From the NCBI GenBank assembly GCA_045642965.1, contig JAZUJX010000034.1, positions 1 through 19,738 on the forward strand: a DNA stretch of 19,738 nucleotides. The letters run 5' to 3'. Below the pieces are notes generated by a model. It did not search any database, was not told where the DNA came from, and worked only from the letters and a program-made list of their open reading frames with translations. Positions 7,441 to 14,155 of this stretch are shown here, piece after piece. The position numbers and the translations under genes are program-made. Source of the DNA: Equadaptatus sp045642965 (lineage in GTDB: Bacteria > Synergistota > Synergistia > Synergistales > Synergistaceae). Positions within the stretch are counted from its first letter, which is position 1. Each line of letters opens with the position of its first letter.

Positions 7441-7629
7441 CTGCTCGGCTATTTTAAGTTTTATAAACTCGCCGCTGAGGTTCCAGCTTTTCTCAAGCAC
7501 CGGCTCAACCTCTCCCGGCTGTTTCCACGGTATCATGTTGGCCATGCCGAAAGCGTCGACAACCGCCACGTAGCGGGCGCCGTTTTCATTTATATACAGA
7601 TAAACTCCTTCAGGTTGCTGCTGAGCCAT
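7438..7629 (-). CDS. Small uncharacterised protein, 63 residues
   Basis: I do not recognise this protein. It starts with the ATG at 7629, which has a strong site (GGAGG then TTAAA) directly upstream. A longer in-frame reading to 7710 would run through the tRNA and is not real. It starts MAQQQPEGVYLYINENG and has no cysteines, no membrane segment and no signal peptide. The alternating pattern (VYLYI, ARYVAVVD, FIKLKI) suggests a small beta-rich soluble domain. It has two tryptophans, in MIPWKQPGE and EKSWNLSGE. It lies 28 nt after the tRNA-Val CCA end with no terminator between them, and its stop abuts a terminator. This suggests one tRNA-mRNA transcript. The strong ribosome binding site and tight fit make it a real gene in my view; its function is unknown. 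Confidence 0.75.
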   Translation of the reverse strand: MAQQQPEGVYLYINENGARYVAVVDAFGMANMIPWKQPGEVEPVLEKSWNLSGEFIKLKIAEQ

Positions 7630-7657
7630 TTTAACCTCCGGATTGCACTGCAGTAAA

Positions 7658-7732
7658 TGGTGGGCGGTAATGGGTTCGAACCATCGACTTCCACCGTGTG
7701 AAGGTGACACTCTTCCGCTGAGTTAACCGCCC
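7658..7732 (-). tRNA. tRNA-Val (anticodon CAC)
   Basis: The minus strand folds as a full cloverleaf. The acceptor stem is GGGCGGT/ACCGCCC, the D stem ACTC/GAGT, the anticodon stem TCACC/GGTGG and the loop TTCACAC. The anticodon CAC (7700-7698) reads the valine codon GUG. The T arm is GATGG-TTCGAAC-CCATT. The 3' CCA is encoded (7658-7660) after discriminator A. Confidence 0.96.
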
Positions 7733-7750
7733 GAACACGAAACGTTGTTT

Positions 7751-7779
7751 ATTATAATTCGCTTTGCCGTTTTCCGCAA
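7751..7779 (-). promoter_or_regulatory. Likely promoter of tRNA-Val and the 63-aa gene
   Basis: Minus strand: consensus -10 TATAAT (7751-7756) and, 17 bp upstream, TTGCGG (7774-7779; the TTG of the -35 is conserved). Start of transcription is expected near 7744, about 12 nt before the mature tRNA 5' end. No terminator is visible between pgi and this site, so some read-through from pgi is possible. Confidence 0.65.
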
Positions 7780-7801
7780 GACGACAAAATAACAGATACG
7801 A

Positions 7802-9136
7802 TTAAAGCTTTACAGCCGTTTCGTCCGCTTTTGCAAACCACTTTTTTACTTCTTCCGCCTCGTTCTCGTAGCCTTTGCGCCCAAGCAGTCCGTAGGTGTA
7901 ACGTTTTCCCTGTTCGACTCCGGGCTGGTCAAACGGATTTATTCCCATAAGAAGCCCCGTAAACGCCGTAACGTACTCAAAGAAGAAAATCAGCCCGCCA
8001 AGCACAAACTCGTCCAGTCTGTCCAGCTCAAGCCATATTACGGGACGTCCCGATTTCATAAGAGAGGCCGCTGTTGATTTTGCCTCCAGCGAAAGCATAT
8101 CTCCAAGTTCCGTGTTTTCAAAGAAATCAAGCCCCGCAAGCGCTCTGCTTTGCGGTTTCGGTATGAAAAGCTTTTCTGAGTTGTTTTTAAGGCTTATAAC
8201 CGTTATAACCTTATCGTCAGGGCCTTCGGTATAAAGCTGAAGCTGTGAATGCTGGTCTATGGCACCTGAGACGCGTACAGGGGTCATTCCACTTCCATTC
8301 TTGCCGAGGCTCTCGCCCCAAAGCTGCGCAAACCATTCTGCAAAATGCACCATCCTGCTTGAATACGGCATCAAAACAGCCATATTTTTCCCGTTTTCTT
8401 CATGGTATCTGTGAAGCGCGGCGTACAGCCATGCCGGATTTTTCATGCTGCGTTCCGCAAGCAGTTTTTCACGCATATCTTTCGCGCCGGAAAGCAGTTT
8501 GTCAGTATCAATCCCGACGGCGTAAGCCCCCGCCAGTCCTACCGAGGAAAGCACCGAATAGCGCCCGCCGACGCTGTCAGGAACAACAAGCATTCTGCAG
8601 CCGGTCTCGTCCGCAAAAGCCTTGAGAAGCCCCTTCTCTTTATCCGTTATTACAAGCACGCTGTCCTGGTAATTTCCGTCTTTGCAGAATTTTGAACAGA
8701 GCCACAAAAACTGCGTCATGGTTTCTGCCGTCTGTCCTGATTTTGACACACAGACTATTGCCGTTTTTTTGTTTTTAACCCTGCTGTAAATCTCCAGAAG
8801 CTTTTGGGGCTCAGGATTGTCAGCGACATAGTATTCGGGAGACAGGTTTCCCTGTATAATGCCACAAAGAGCCTGATTAAGCATCAGGCTGCCCAAAGCG
8901 GAACCGCCTATTCCTATGTGTACGACGGCTTCAAAACCTTTAAGCCATTCTCCGGCAGATTTTATTTCGTCATCCTCTCCGTCGGGAAGCACAAGCCAGC
9001 CAAAGCCTGTTTTTTCTGCATTAGCAGCAGAAAGCTGCTCAGCCGCCGCCTCACACGCTGCGCCGTATTTATTTTCAAGCTCTGAAATATTTGAATTTCC
9101 GAAGGCTCCGCCGAACAGAAAACTGAAATCACCCAT
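7802..9136 (-). CDS. pgi: Glucose-6-phosphate isomerase
   Basis: Interconverts glucose-6-phosphate and fructose-6-phosphate in glycolysis and gluconeogenesis. Phosphosugar-binding SIS folds are evident in GIGGSALGS (about 75-83) and SKSGQTAET (131-139). The PGI signatures are GGRYSVLSSVGL (from 190) and GINPFDQPGVEQGK near the C-terminus. At about 444 residues it is the short bacterial form found in Gram-positive and related lineages, not the 550-residue E. coli type. I chose the ATG at 9136, preceded at 5 nt by GGTGA. A GTG three codons upstream (9145) would give 447 residues but has only a weak AGAAAG site. It is the last gene after the VIT-type protein and glutaredoxin, 50-odd nt downstream. 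I see no terminator after it. Confidence 0.96.
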   Translation of the reverse strand: MGDFSFLFGGAFGNSNISELENKYGAACEAAAEQLSAANAEKTGFGWLVLPDGEDDEIKSAGEWLKGFEAVVHIGIGGSALGSLMLNQALCGIIQGNLSPEYYVADNPEPQKLLEIYSRVKNKKTAIVCVSKSGQTAETMTQFLWLCSKFCKDGNYQDSVLVITDKEKGLLKAFADETGCRMLVVPDSVGGRYSVLSSVGLAGAYAVGIDTDKLLSGAKDMREKLLAERSMKNPAWLYAALHRYHEENGKNMAVLMPYSSRMVHFAEWFAQLWGESLGKNGSGMTPVRVSGAIDQHSQLQLYTEGPDDKVITVISLKNNSEKLFIPKPQSRALAGLDFFENTELGDMLSLEAKSTAASLMKSGRPVIWLELDRLDEFVLGGLIFFFEYVTAFTGLLMGINPFDQPGVEQGKRYTYGLLGRKGYENEAEEVKKWFAKADETAVKL

Positions 9137-9195
9137 TGCGTTCACCGTCTTTCTGATGATGAAAAATCTGTCAAAACTCCGCCGCTATACTCAAA

Positions 9196-9441
9196 CTATG
9201 CCTGTATTCCGGCTTTTTTCAGCAGTTCGTCAATTCCCGCCGTATCGTAGCCGACGACAAAATCATCGTTCAGCATGGTAACGGGAACCGCCATCTGGCG
9301 CGTTTTCTTTATCATTTCAACAGCTGCGCCCCTGTCGGAAGAAATATCGACCGTTTCAAACGATGCACCTTTGGACGTCAGGTATTCTTTAACCTTGTCG
9401 CACCACGGGCAGGTCGGAGTCGAATAAACTTTTACAGTCAT
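9196..9441 (-). CDS. Glutaredoxin-like thiol-redox protein
   Basis: An 81-residue thioredoxin-fold protein. The active site CPWC (Cys11-Cys14) follows VKVYSTPT, the cis-proline is Pro53 in MAVPVTM, and VGYDTAGIDELL near the end matches the glutathione/thiol-binding GFD region. This is the size and form of the small NrdH/YruB-type glutaredoxins. These are often reduced by thioredoxin reductase rather than glutathione, so the reductant here is uncertain. It starts 3 nt after the stop of the iron-transporter-like gene, so the two are probably co-translated. The context suggests a redox partner for an iron or stress function, which is inference. No nrd genes are present nearby. Confidence 0.93.
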   Translation of the reverse strand: MTVKVYSTPTCPWCDKVKEYLTSKGASFETVDISSDRGAAVEMIKKTRQMAVPVTMLNDDFVVGYDTAGIDELLKKAGIQA

Positions 9442-9444
9442 TTT

Positions 9445-10308
9445 CTACATCTCTATTCCAAGAAATTTCTGCGCAATCCAGCCGATACAGAAAGAAAACA
9501 CCGCTACGCCGAAGCTGATGCAGAGCATTTCAAGAAATTCCGGCCAAAACAGTTTTTTGTACACCGTCGAAACGTAAAACGTGAACGTCCAGATAATCAG
9601 CGCCGCCGTTCCGAGACACAGGGCAAGCGCAAGCAGCGGAGAGCTGCATACGAAATACGGAAGCAGAAGGAAAATGACAACGGCAAGGTAAGTTCCGCCT
9701 GTCACAACCGCCGCCTTCAGCGGATGCTGTTCGCCGGAGTCGTTCTTTTTGGAAAGATATTCCGAGGCAGCCATTGAAAAAGTAGCGGCACTTCCGGTGA
9801 TAAAACCTGCCATTCCTATTGTCCGGCAGTTTCCGAGCGCGAAGGTGAAGCCGGCAAGGGCGCCCGTCAGTTCTACAAGAGCGTCATTCAGTCCGAGAAC
9901 AATTGAGCCGGTATATTTAAGCCTTTCGTCGTCAATCATCGCAATAAGCGATTCTTCATGCTCCTCTTCGTCCTGACGGATTTTTGACGCCTCAGGAATT
10001 TCCTTTTCAATCTCGGCGTAAATCCACTGCGCGTTCTGTTCGCCCTTCTCCATAAGGTTCAGAACAAAAGTAACGCCGAAAAGCTTGGCTATAAATCTGA
10101 AATAGAGCACCTTTAATTTGTTCGGTTCGGGCTCCGTCTGCGTGTATTTGCTCCAGACGTATGCGTGTCCGCGCTCCGCTTCGGCAATTAACGCCATAAC
10201 CTTTGCGTTTTCTCCCTTAAGTTTTTCCGCAAGCGCACTGTAAATATGATATTCGGTGATTTCGTTCACCTGCATTGCCCTGAGTACTGACATAACCTTA
10301 TCGTTCAT
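9445..10308 (-). CDS. Rubrerythrin-like/VIT1 fusion, membrane iron-handling protein
   Basis: A 287-residue protein with an N-terminal ferritin-like four-helix domain joined to a C-terminal membrane domain of the CCC1/VIT1 (DUF125) family. In the first part, Glu16 and two ExxH motifs (Glu45-His48 and Glu114-His117), with Glu87 and Glu90, look like diiron ligands. From about 133, GSIVLGLNDALVELTGALAG is the VIT1 signature. Hydrophobic helices follow at roughly 140-160, 165-183, 200-222, 224-246 and 258-283. Relatives such as MbfA of alphaproteobacteria export iron and protect against peroxide; iron or manganese transport here is inference from the family. It is first in an operon with glutaredoxin and pgi. 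The ATG has GGAGG seven nt upstream. Confidence 0.9.
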   Translation of the reverse strand: MNDKVMSVLRAMQVNEITEYHIYSALAEKLKGENAKVMALIAEAERGHAYVWSKYTQTEPEPNKLKVLYFRFIAKLFGVTFVLNLMEKGEQNAQWIYAEIEKEIPEASKIRQDEEEHEESLIAMIDDERLKYTGSIVLGLNDALVELTGALAGFTFALGNCRTIGMAGFITGSAATFSMAASEYLSKKNDSGEQHPLKAAVVTGGTYLAVVIFLLLPYFVCSSPLLALALCLGTAALIIWTFTFYVSTVYKKLFWPEFLEMLCISFGVAVFSFCIGWIAQKFLGIEM

Positions 10309-10333
10309 AGTCCTGCCTCCAAATCTTTAGCCC

Positions 10334-10364
10334 ATTATAGCACAAACGACTTATGAGCATACAA
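10334..10364 (-). promoter_or_regulatory. Extended -10 promoter of the VIT-type/glutaredoxin/pgi operon
   Basis: Minus strand: consensus TATAAT (10334-10339) with an extended TGC before it (10342-10340). A possible weak -35, TTGTAT (10359-10364), lies at 19 bp spacing. The leader before the ATG at 10308 would be about 20 nt and contains the GGAGG site. Confidence 0.65.
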
Positions 10365-10380
10365 TCCGCAGTTTTGCGTA

Positions 10381-10396
10381 TTTACCGTTTTACCGT
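10381..10396. repeat. Tandem 8-bp repeat upstream of the VIT-operon promoter
   Basis: TTTACCGT occurs twice head to tail, 17 bp beyond the possible -35 box. It is flanked by two copies of GTTTTGC (10371-10377 and 10399-10405), 28 bp apart start to start. It may be a regulator site; the protein that would bind it is unknown. Confidence 0.3.
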
Positions 10397-10420
10397 GCGT
10401 TTTGCCAAACGTTTCCGGAC

Positions 10421-10452
10421 AAAAAAATCGCCGGAAGAATCCGGCGATTTTT
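10421..10452 (-). terminator. Intrinsic terminator of the EF-G-like gene
   Basis: On the minus strand AAAAATCGCCGG (10452 side)... pairs perfectly with CCGGCGATTTTT across a 6-nt loop (10435-10440), giving a 12-bp stem ending in a run of seven U residues (10427-10421). It lies 14 nt after the stop codon. The A-rich foot on the other side makes it potentially bidirectional, but no gene arrives from that side. Confidence 0.9.
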
Positions 10453-10466
10453 GTATATTGCAGATA

Positions 10467-12554
10467 TTATTCTTCTTCTGCTTCTTTTTCTGCCTGTGCC
10501 TGTGCAATAACTTTCTTTGCAATGTCCTGCGGCACTTCTTCGTAGTGCGAGTATTCCATTGAGAAGCTTCCGCGTCCTGAGGTCATTGAGCGGAGAAGTA
10601 TCGCGTAGCGGAACATTTCTGAAAGCGGGCACTGCGCTTTGACTATCTGGAGTTTGCCGGCGCTGTCGATACCCATTATGCGTCCGCGTCTGCTGTTAAA
10701 GTCGCCCATTACGTCGCCGAGGTAATCTTCGGGAACGACGACTTCAACGTCCATTACAGGTTCCATAAGAACTGCGTTCGCGGCTGCCATGCAGTTTTTG
10801 AAAGCGAGAGATGCTGCGATTTTGAACGCCATTTCTGACGAGTCAACTTCATGGTATGAACCGTCGTAGATTTCGCAGCTGAAGTCTGTTGCGGGGAAGC
10901 CTGCGAGGAAGCCGCGTTCTGCCGCTTCACGGAGTCCTTTTTCAGCGGCAGGGAGATAGTTCTTCGGAACAGCTCCGCCAACGATTTTGTCTATAAATTC
11001 GATGCCTGAGTTGGCTTCGCCAGGGATAAGTCTGAACCATACGTCACCGTACTGTCCGCGTCCGCCTGACTGTTTCTTGTGTTTACCCTGGGCTTCGGCG
11101 CGTTTCTTAATCGTTTCGCGGTAAGGAACACGCGGCGTCTTGGTGTCGAGTTCGACTTTGTAGCGTTCTTTGATTCTTGAAAGCATTATGTCAAGGTGCA
11201 TATCGCCCATGCCTGAAAGTATTGAGTCGTGCGTTTCAGGGTTCTTTTCGTAGGAGAGCGTCGGGTCTTCCTTGAGCATTTTTGAAATTGCAGTTCCGAG
11301 TTTGTCTTCGTCAGCGCGGCTCTTTGCAAAAATTGCGACGCTGTAGACAGGTTTCGCAAATTTGATTGCAGGGAATTTGAGCTTTTCGCCTTTGGTTCCG
11401 AGGGTGTCACCGGCTGTCGTGCTTTCGAGTTTCGGAATTGCGATAACGTCGCCGAGGATTATTTCCTTAACTTCGGTGCTTTCTTTGCCTTTCATCATAC
11501 GGAATGAGCCGGTGCGTTCTTCAACGTCCTGGTTGACGTTGTACACTGACTGGTCTGCCGTAAGTTTTCCTGAGAATACCTTAACGAATGAAAGTTTTCC
11601 AACGTACGGGTCAACCATGACTTTGAATACGAAGCCGAGGAATTTTCCGTTTTCGTCAGGTTCAATCGTTACAACTTCTTCACCGTTGAGAGCCGTTCTG
11701 TTGTGCATGTCAAGCGGTGACGGCATGTAATCGACTATTGCGTCCATAAGCTGTGTAACGCCGATGTTTGCCGTTGATGAACCCGGAATAATCGGGAATA
11801 TTGTTCTGCTGCATACTGCTTTGCGGACAACCTGCTGGATTTCCTCATTGGTAAGCGTTTCACCGTCAAGATAACGCATCATAAGCTCGTCGTCAGCTTC
11901 AACGGCGCGTTCGATAAGAGCTTCTTTGGCAGCCTGTACGGCATCCGCCATATCTGCCGGAGTGTCGCTTTCCGTAAATTCCTTGCTTCCGTCGCCTTTG
12001 TAGGTATAGGCTTTGCCCGTAAGAACGTTGACTACGCCTTTGAAATTAAGCTCAGAGCCGATGGGGAGGAAAAGAGGAACAGCGCGGTCGCTGAGGTTTT
12101 CCTGAATGTCGGCTACGGTGTCGTCAAAGCTTGTATGTTCGCGGTCGATTTTGCTTACGTAGAAAATTGCCGGCGTACCAAAATCTTCCGCAAACTGCCA
12201 TACTGCCTGCGTGTGGACTTCAACTCCGGATGCCGCGTTCACAAGAACAACTGAACCGTCCGCCGCACGCATGGAGCTGCGCTGTTCGCCGATGAAGTCT
12301 GCAAAACCCGGCGTGTCAAGAACGTAAAGGGTTTTGTTTTTGTAAGGAATTGTCGAAAGCGAGGTGTTGATTGAAATTCCGCGCTTCTGCTCTTCGCCGT
12401 CATAGTCGGAAACCGTGTTTTTGTCTTCGACTTTGCCCATGCGGGTGATAAGTCCGGCATTAAAGAGGAACGCTTCGTTCAGTGATGTTTTTCCTGCGCC
12501 TCCGTGTGAAATAAATGCCAATCCTCTGGTGTCTTCAGGCTTGCGTACTCCCAT
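10467..12554 (-). CDS. fusA: Elongation factor G-like translational GTPase (EF-G2 type)
   Basis: A 695-residue five-domain translational GTPase related to EF-G. P-loop SHGGAGKTS (16-24) replaces the AHIDAGKTT of canonical EF-G. The other motifs are EEQKRGISI (G2 region), DTPGF (80-84) and SKID (134-137). Domain IV has GGRGQYGDV and the GSYHEVDSSEMAF tip segment, and domain V ends with an acidic EKEAEEE tail. The His that normally follows DTPG is Phe84. The divergent P-loop is typical of the EF-G paralogue subfamily (for example FusA2 of mycobacteria), which accompanies a normal fusA. Its job, in translocation, recycling or stress, is not settled by sequence. The start is the ATG at 12554: GAGGAG lies 8 nt upstream, and an in-frame GTG at 12563 overlaps that site. 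It is monocistronic, with its own promoter and terminator. Confidence 0.92.
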   Translation of the reverse strand: MGVRKPEDTRGLAFISHGGAGKTSLNEAFLFNAGLITRMGKVEDKNTVSDYDGEEQKRGISINTSLSTIPYKNKTLYVLDTPGFADFIGEQRSSMRAADGSVVLVNAASGVEVHTQAVWQFAEDFGTPAIFYVSKIDREHTSFDDTVADIQENLSDRAVPLFLPIGSELNFKGVVNVLTGKAYTYKGDGSKEFTESDTPADMADAVQAAKEALIERAVEADDELMMRYLDGETLTNEEIQQVVRKAVCSRTIFPIIPGSSTANIGVTQLMDAIVDYMPSPLDMHNRTALNGEEVVTIEPDENGKFLGFVFKVMVDPYVGKLSFVKVFSGKLTADQSVYNVNQDVEERTGSFRMMKGKESTEVKEIILGDVIAIPKLESTTAGDTLGTKGEKLKFPAIKFAKPVYSVAIFAKSRADEDKLGTAISKMLKEDPTLSYEKNPETHDSILSGMGDMHLDIMLSRIKERYKVELDTKTPRVPYRETIKKRAEAQGKHKKQSGGRGQYGDVWFRLIPGEANSGIEFIDKIVGGAVPKNYLPAAEKGLREAAERGFLAGFPATDFSCEIYDGSYHEVDSSEMAFKIAASLAFKNCMAAANAVLMEPVMDVEVVVPEDYLGDVMGDFNSRRGRIMGIDSAGKLQIVKAQCPLSEMFRYAILLRSMTSGRGSFSMEYSHYEEVPQDIAKKVIAQAQAEKEAEEE

Positions 12555-12562
12555 TTGTACCA

Positions 12563-12568
12563 CTCCTC
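12563..12568 (-). promoter_or_regulatory. Ribosome binding site fixing the EF-G-like start
   Basis: GAGGAG lies 8 nt before the ATG at 12554. The alternative GTG start at 12563-12561 uses the last base of this site and so cannot be served by it. Confidence 0.75.
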
Positions 12569-12615
12569 AGTTTTTGTATGGTAAAAATCAAAAATCCACA
12601 AACATAACGAGCCGA

Positions 12616-12633
12616 AACAGAAATACTTCTGTT
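12616..12633 (-). other. Perfect hairpin in the EF-G-like mRNA leader
   Basis: AACAGAA and TTCTGTT form a 7-bp perfect stem around a 4-nt loop, a few nucleotides after the expected transcription start near 12640 and about 60 nt before the ATG. It is AU-rich and has no U-tract, so it is not a terminator. It may stabilise the 5' end or be an operator palindrome. Confidence 0.35.
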
Positions 12634-12646
12634 CTGCACCTGCTAT

Positions 12647-12676
12647 ATAATACTATTTAAGCAGCCTGCAAGTCAA
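12647..12676 (-). promoter_or_regulatory. Likely promoter of the EF-G-like gene
   Basis: Minus strand: TTGACT (12671-12676, one mismatch from -35 consensus), 18 bp, TATTAT (12647-12652, one mismatch from -10). It sits just after the gatB stop codon, with no terminator in between, so gatB transcripts may also read through. The leader would be about 75-80 nt. Confidence 0.6.
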
Positions 12677-12694
12677 ATATTTTGTTTCAGACAG

Positions 12695-14152
12695 TTATTT
12701 AAGCAGCTTTTCTATCAGCTGCGCAACCTCCGCAGGGTTTGCTGAACCACGTGTTTCGCGCATTACAAGCCCCTGGAGGAATTTCATCTTTCCGCCTTTT
12801 TTGTCTTCGCCGCTGCGTATCGTTTCGGCTACCTCAGGCTGTCCGTCAATAATTTTCCGCACTATCTGCTCAAGCGCGCCGCCCTCGACTCTTCCGACGG
12901 AAGCTCCGCTTGCCTTGATTGCTTCTTCAAGCGTGCAGCCCTTTTCAATCATAACCGCAAACACGTCTTTCGCCTGCGTGTTTGAAAGCTCTTTCGCGGC
13001 GACTTTGGCAATCAGTCTGCCTGTTTCCGCGGCGTCCACGCCGAATTCGCAGATGCAGATTCCCTTTTCGTTGAGAACACGGCTGATTTCAGTCATAAGC
13101 CAGTTTGCGGCTTTGTCCGCAGGTGCACCCTGCGCGACGCATTTTTCAAAATACTCAGCCATTTCAAGCTGTTCGGTAATTTTGACGCTGTCTTCAAAAG
13201 AAAGTCCGTACTGCTCTACGAAACGGTCGCGTTTGTCCCACGGCATTTCCGGCATGCTTTCGCGTATTTTCTGAACGTATTCCGGTTTGGCGTCGATAGG
13301 GGCAAGGTCCATTTCCAGATAATAACGGTAGTCTCTCGCGCTCTCCTTGTTGCGCATTGAGCGTGTTACGCCCGCAACGTCGTCCCAGAGCCTTGTTTCC
13401 ATGTAAAGCGGTTCTCCGGTATCAAGAGCTCTGTTCTGACGCGCGATTTCGTAATCAAGCGCGCGTTCGATTGATTTAAGGGAGTTGACGTTTTTGATTT
13501 CAACACGTGTTCCGAGGCTTCCGTCAGGATTTGAAAGCGAAACGTTGACGTCAACGCGCAGCGAGCCGCTTTCCATTTCGCCGTCTGAAACCTTGAGGTA
13601 ACGGGCGAGCTGGCGGATCTGCGTTATGTAGGCGATGGCTTCGGCGGCGGAGTTCATATCCGGCATCGAAACTATTTCCGAAAGAGGAATTCCTCCGCGG
13701 TTGTAGTCAACGAGCGAATAGGAAGCGCCGGAGAGACGTCCGTCACTTGTCGGGTGGACAAGTTTGCCTGCGTCTTCTTCAAGGTGCAGATGGTCAAGGC
13801 GGACACGTTTCTTTTTGCCGTCAACGACTATATCAAGATAGCCGCCGGTTGCGATTGCATGCTCGTACTGAGTGACCTGGTATGCCTTCGGAAGGTCAGC
13901 GTAGAAGTAATGTTTTCTGTGGAAACGCGTATTGTCGTTTATCGTGCAGTGCAGACCGAGTCCCATTTTGACTGCCAGTTCAACTGCGTGGTCGTTGATA
14001 ATAGGCAGGGTTCCCGGAATTGCAAGGCATATCTGGCAGACGTTTGAGTTCGGCATTGCGCCGATATAGTCCGTTGAGCATTCGCAGAAAAGTTTTGTTT
14101 TCGTGTTAAGCTGAAGATGTATCTCCAGTCCTATTACAACCTGTCTTGCCAT
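12695..14152 (-). CDS. gatB: Asp-tRNA(Asn)/Glu-tRNA(Gln) amidotransferase subunit B
   Basis: The kinase and tRNA-binding subunit of GatCAB, which amidates misacylated Glu-tRNA(Gln) and/or Asp-tRNA(Asn). The first residues carry VVIGLEIHLQLNTKTKLFC and four cysteines (Cys23, 25, 39, 42) that match the zinc site of the family. HRKHYFYADLPKAYQVTQ, DYNRGGIPLSEIV and EIKNVNSLKSIERALDYE are GatB signatures. The C-terminal helical and YqeY-like tail domains (from about residue 300) are intact, ending ANPAEVAQLIEKLLK. At 485 residues the length is normal. It starts 3 nt after the gatA stop with AAGGAG about 11 nt upstream. It completes the gatCAB set in catalytic order C-A-B. Confidence 0.98.
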   Translation of the reverse strand: MARQVVIGLEIHLQLNTKTKLFCECSTDYIGAMPNSNVCQICLAIPGTLPIINDHAVELAVKMGLGLHCTINDNTRFHRKHYFYADLPKAYQVTQYEHAIATGGYLDIVVDGKKKRVRLDHLHLEEDAGKLVHPTSDGRLSGASYSLVDYNRGGIPLSEIVSMPDMNSAAEAIAYITQIRQLARYLKVSDGEMESGSLRVDVNVSLSNPDGSLGTRVEIKNVNSLKSIERALDYEIARQNRALDTGEPLYMETRLWDDVAGVTRSMRNKESARDYRYYLEMDLAPIDAKPEYVQKIRESMPEMPWDKRDRFVEQYGLSFEDSVKITEQLEMAEYFEKCVAQGAPADKAANWLMTEISRVLNEKGICICEFGVDAAETGRLIAKVAAKELSNTQAKDVFAVMIEKGCTLEEAIKASGASVGRVEGGALEQIVRKIIDGQPEVAETIRSGEDKKGGKMKFLQGLVMRETRGSANPAEVAQLIEKLLK

Positions 14153-14155
14153 CTT

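Noticed and set aside
7630..7710. Longer start for the 63-aa gene
   Set aside because: It would translate through the tRNA-Val body; the ATG at 7629 has its own strong ribosome binding site.
7763..7779. Short inverted repeat TTGC...GCAA after pgi as a terminator
   Set aside because: Only 4 bp of stem and no U-tract; it overlaps the -35 region of the tRNA promoter.
9169..9174. TTGACA in the glutaredoxin-pgi gap as a pgi promoter
   Set aside because: No -10-like hexamer occurs 16-19 bp downstream on the minus strand.
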